Below are positions 60,656 to 64,000 of a stretch of 64,000 nucleotides of DNA, piece after piece. Made by a program: the position numbers and the translations under genes. The stretch is from Elmis aenea (lineage: Eukaryota > Arthropoda > Insecta > Coleoptera > Elmidae), in NCBI GenBank assembly GCA_947652605.1, contig OX393581.1, forward strand, positions 30,870,788-30,934,787, in the 5' to 3' direction. Numbering within the stretch: the stretch's first letter is position 1; every line of letters begins with the position of its first letter. The notes under the pieces are model-generated. The model ran no database searches, had not been told where the DNA came from, and saw only the letters and a program-made list of their open reading frames with translations.

Positions 60656-62400
60656 ACATCTACTTTCAGCTGCCGAAATTTGTAAAGAGGCTAGCCAATC
60701 ACCGAAACGAAATTACAGTTAGTTTATGGCCTACCAAATAAACAAAATTAACTAAAACTAGAAAATGTGCAAAATTTTGGATATATGCAATACGACGGTG
60801 TGGGTGGAAAGTCTAATTGTATTTTAGTTGTTAAAAAAACAAAAAACGTTTAAAATTGTTGTGAAATTGATCCTATTATCCGAAAGTATGATTCTAATAA
60901 ACTACTAATATGCAGGAAATTTTACCATTTTAAATCGGTCCTTTTAAATTTGATTCTAATAACCATTTATAACAATAAACGGGTCTTACAGTAACCAAAT
61001 AATGAGAAACTTATTATTTTATATACCAAAATTGCTTTGTATTAATTTTTTTGGTCCACTTTATTTGCTTATACAATTTATTTAAAAACGTGTTAAGTAA
61101 AAGAAACAATCTTGAACAATGTTCCACAACCGAATTATTCGTTTTGGAAATTACCGTATGTCAGTGTTTATATTAAATACATATTGTTGTAATAGTAAGA
61201 TAACTTTTATGAATTACATGCAGTTTTTCTGTTGTTGAAATCTTGAGCAAACTCAGTTTTTTATTGGATATAATAAGTTTTTTTAAGTATTTTATTTAGC
61301 TGCTTTGTAATTGGCAGTTTTTATTGTAAGGAATCGTTGTGAAAATTTTATTCAGGTAACATAACAGGCTATGCAATAATAGCTATTTTATTTTGCATAG
61401 TGTTAAAATCTTTGCTTTAGATTTAGATATGTGGCAAAAGTCATTTGATAGTTACCTACGCTAGCTGTTTCTTTTTCATTGAAAATAATAAGGTCGAGGG
61501 CCATCTTCGTGTGAATACATATGTACTTATTATTTGATCCTATGGGACAATTATAAATGTAACATCAAAGACAAGTAATCACACAGAGCTAGGGTAGCCA
61601 AGAAATAAAATGCTTAATTACGTCAACAAACTCGACTGTATAATAAAACATTTTAATTGGTTTGATGTAGAAGAGATATTGCATTGAAAAGGCACATTAA
61701 ATTACTTTACGTGTCGTAAACGTTATAATTATCAATTTTGTGTCATACTTAAGGTAATAATAAACATGAAAATGGTGGTGAAAACATTTAGCCCCGCATT
61801 ATTACATTAAAGAACATTATATAGCTTACAAACTCATTAAAATACACGATATACTGTATAAATATAACGTTTAAATGGTGTTATTGTTTCCAAACGACTG
61901 TATTTATACTAAAGAATAATAGAAATTATGCTCATTTCATATTAATTAACGTTTGTGGTGGCAGAGGAAGCTCGAGATATATTTGTCTGATGTTCCTGCA
62001 TTAAACTGAAATATTCATTTAGCTTTGTTTTATAATGCGGATGCAAATTTTTTAATTTATTATATAATTGCATTATATTTTTCGTGCTTTTTGTTAATTT
62101 AGTGATGGCAAGTAATATTTTTATTTATTTTCTTCAGTGGACTCATTGAGTAGAAATCTCACTTAAAGAAAGACTTAATTGTAGATTAAGGTTAGTTAAA
62201 CTGTGTATTGTTTTCGTAAATATTGACATGCAATATATTTAAACATTTTCTGGGGGACGTGATATTGCTTCAAGCCGGAAATGTTTTTTTTTGAGCACCA
62301 TCAAGGTTGAAGAGGATTTTCGATCGTCATTCATAATTTTGGGCGCTCCATTTTGAGTTTAAGAACATGAATTTTGTGGGTACTCAGCTAAAATATTTAA
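60656..62400. other. No gene recognised
   Basis: AT-rich, presumably intronic. Nothing recognisable. Confidence 0.45.
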
Positions 62401-62998
62401 CCTTCGGATGACCAGGTGGGGGATCAAAACGACCTCAACGTCGTTTTTTTTGTGAATGTTTAGAGGGGGAATATTTTTGTGCTTCCATTATTTTTCTAGC
62501 CGAGTTTTACACTATTTCACACTATAATTATGTTTTTTCCTAAAAAAAAAATTAAGAGCACCCTTTTAAAAAGTAATATTTGGATTGGGGTCATTAATTT
62601 ACCCCACGTGGTCGTTAACGTTACAATTTTTCAAATGCTATTGGATGCATCTGTTGCCACCGCAGGATTACAATTAACAAAAAAACTACCAAAAAGTGCT
62701 CTAATTGTAATCGATTTGTTTGTAAACACCACTGTAGTAAAAACAATAATAAGCAATACTTGTAAATGTAACACTGACTAACTTTTACTCAATGTCTTGT
62801 TCTGTTTTGCAATATTATTTATTTTCAATCGTTTAAAATTATTGTAAAAGCCTTTCCTAATGAATTAATAAATGTGTCTACAGATACTTTTGGGGTTTTA
62901 TTTCATATAGTAAGTTAATTAAGAATTTTACAAGTGGGGTCAGTAAATGACCCCACATGGTCTTCTGTGTTATAAAATGTCACTTGTTTATCGGAAGG
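62401..62998 (+). mobile_element. piggyBac-type element remnant, 598 bp, TTAA duplication
   Basis: CCTTCGGATGACC follows TTAA (62397-62400), and TATCGGAAGG precedes TTAA (62999-63002). TTAA target sites are diagnostic of piggyBac. Inside, TGGGGTCATTAATTTACCCC (62586) and TGGGGTCAGTAAATGACCCC (62935) are subterminal palindromic boxes. A fragment of the transposase C-terminus lies at 62652-62765; the rest of the coding region is deleted. Confidence 0.88.
62652..62765 (+). pseudogene. piggyBac transposase C-terminal cysteine-rich domain remnant
   Basis: The frame starting at TGT 62652 reads CCHRRITINKKTTKKCSNCN and RFVCKHHCSKNNNKQYL, then TAA at 62763. The Cys/His spacing C-C...KT.KKC..C...VC..H is the C-terminal zinc-binding region that piggyBac transposases use to bind their ends. 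Only the last 37 residues or so survive. An overlapping 83-codon ORF in another frame (62530-62781) is incidental. The TTAA-flanked ends around it confirm the family independently. Confidence 0.82.
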
Positions 62999-63489
62999 TT
63001 AATTAAGTGATTCATTTATTTTCCATCCTGTTTTTTTTAAACTCAACTTCTTTAAAAAAAAAACTGAAATGGCGTTGCTATGATATATGAACATAATACT
63101 GAATTATTTGCTAAATTATTTGATTATTTAAGCGATTCATTAATAATGTAAATAGGTTCAATTAAAAATCACTTATCTTTGGTGCTTTGAAGTATTTCTT
63201 GTTTAAATACAAAACCAGTTTCAAGACTCTTGTCTCTTTCTTAGTTGCAGACTTTTTTTATGGCAGTTCTTACAAGCTCTTTTTTTTAACTGGTGTCAAA
63301 AATACACCATAAATATGCACGATACAAGTAAGGAACTGGATATTAAATTGTAAGTAATTCAAATTATAGTATACTCTTATAAAACCTTTTATGTGAGCAT
63401 GTAGGCAGGTTCTTAAAGGGAGTCTATCAACCCACAGTACGACCTCTAAATTTTACAGTAAAAAAAAGAATTAAACAAAACACCATGCT
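62999..63489. other. No gene recognised
   Basis: AT-rich, presumably intronic; no feature seen. Confidence 0.45.
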
Positions 63490-64000
63490 TTGTGCGTTTT
63501 ATTAATGTTTTTTATACAAGCCTCACATGTATGCGTGGTTCAAGTCCCATATCACTCGGCTGTAGATAAGTTGCCGACTGTCATTGTGGCAAAAAAGAGA
63601 AAAACTAAGTCGCGAGTATTTGTACAGTGTACATGCCAATTCTTACTTAGTTTAGACTTGAGAGCTAGGATTAAAGCCAAAGCAAACGATACTAAGGAGG
63701 TGCGATTTTTAAGAATAATTTTGGGTTGTAAACTAATGAAATAACATTGTAAATAACAAAATTAAAAGAATTCTACTAGTGAAAAATTTAAAGTAAAAGA
63801 TGAAGTTGAACCAATACCCAAAAATGGAATGAAAAATGAAGATTGAAGGAAGATGAAACAGGAAAACCAAGAACAAAATGAGAAAACGAAGTGAGGCAGA
63901 AATTAGAAGAAAAACGAGTCGGCTGGAAAGATGTGTCAGCTGAAGAACGATGGAAAGAGGTTGAGAAACATACTCAAGAAAAAGGAAAATATCTCGATAC
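63490..64000 (+). pseudogene. LINE ORF2 C-terminal tail, cut by window end
   Basis: The frame 63490-63744 ends in DLRARIKAKANDTKEVRFLR then IILGCKLMK. This fits the '...RI.AAEMRFLR...G' segment after the RT thumb of many insect LINEs. Other frames follow: EVEPIPKNGMKNED, and from 63855 ETGKPRTK, stop, ENEVRQKLEEKRVGWKDVSA with ERWKEVEKHTQEKGKYLD. 'GKPRTxW' with tryptophan changed to TGA, then '...V.W.DV..ER.W', is the usual ORF2 end. The region is broken by stops and frameshifts. The first 40 residues of the ORF are not recognisable and may lie outside the element. It continues past the window. Confidence 0.75.

Overview
This 64-kb window is AT-rich eukaryotic nuclear DNA. The transposon families, the TA-flanked foldback elements and the tRNA-derived SINE point to an arthropod, most likely an insect. 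I cannot name the species from the sequence. There are no operons, no rRNA and no bacterial-style genes. Most open reading frames here are short chance ORFs or lie antisense to decayed transposases.

Only one host coding exon is convincing: 54643-54942 on +. It has an upstream in-frame stop, a good Kozak context, 100 codons with a charged coiled-coil-like C-terminal end, and a consensus splice donor (AG|GTAGGT) exactly after codon 100. The remaining 9 kb to the window end would be intron 1 if the gene continues. I could not find exon 2.

The rest is a layered graveyard of mobile elements. 0-2 kb: a Tigger/pogo-like MITE, a hAT-like end and the RNase H/C-terminal tail of a LINE. 6.5-8.5 kb: a Tc1 transposase tail whose 3' end was hit by a small hAT-like element (8-bp duplication), which was itself hit by a 1.1-kb foldback (TA duplication). 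10-11.5 kb: a Tigger relic with a foldback in its left end. 11.55-14.0 kb: a Foldback (FB)-type element with a perfect 9-bp target duplication, arms built of ~147-bp repeats, and an interior joining an inverted Tc1 3' end to a Penelope-like reverse transcriptase fragment. 14-22 kb: further foldbacks and a hairpin-within-hairpin element. 22.6-28 kb: two hAT relics, the second split by a 1.93-kb TGT...ACA insertion (CTCT duplication) that carries a SINE. 29-41 kb: more foldbacks, one with a nested 350-bp element flanked by TAA. 48-49 kb: a LINE reverse transcriptase on -. 52-64 kb: a foldback, the host exon, a mariner relic, a TTAA-flanked piggyBac remnant and another LINE tail cut by the window end.

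The elements do not form a pathway. Their value is stratigraphic: several insertions leave exact empty-site evidence inside the window, so their relative ages and target duplications can be read directly. Many foldbacks share the terminal sequence TA-CAGGGTG or TA-CAGTGTG with unrelated interiors, which suggests one Tc1/mariner-type mobilising machinery.
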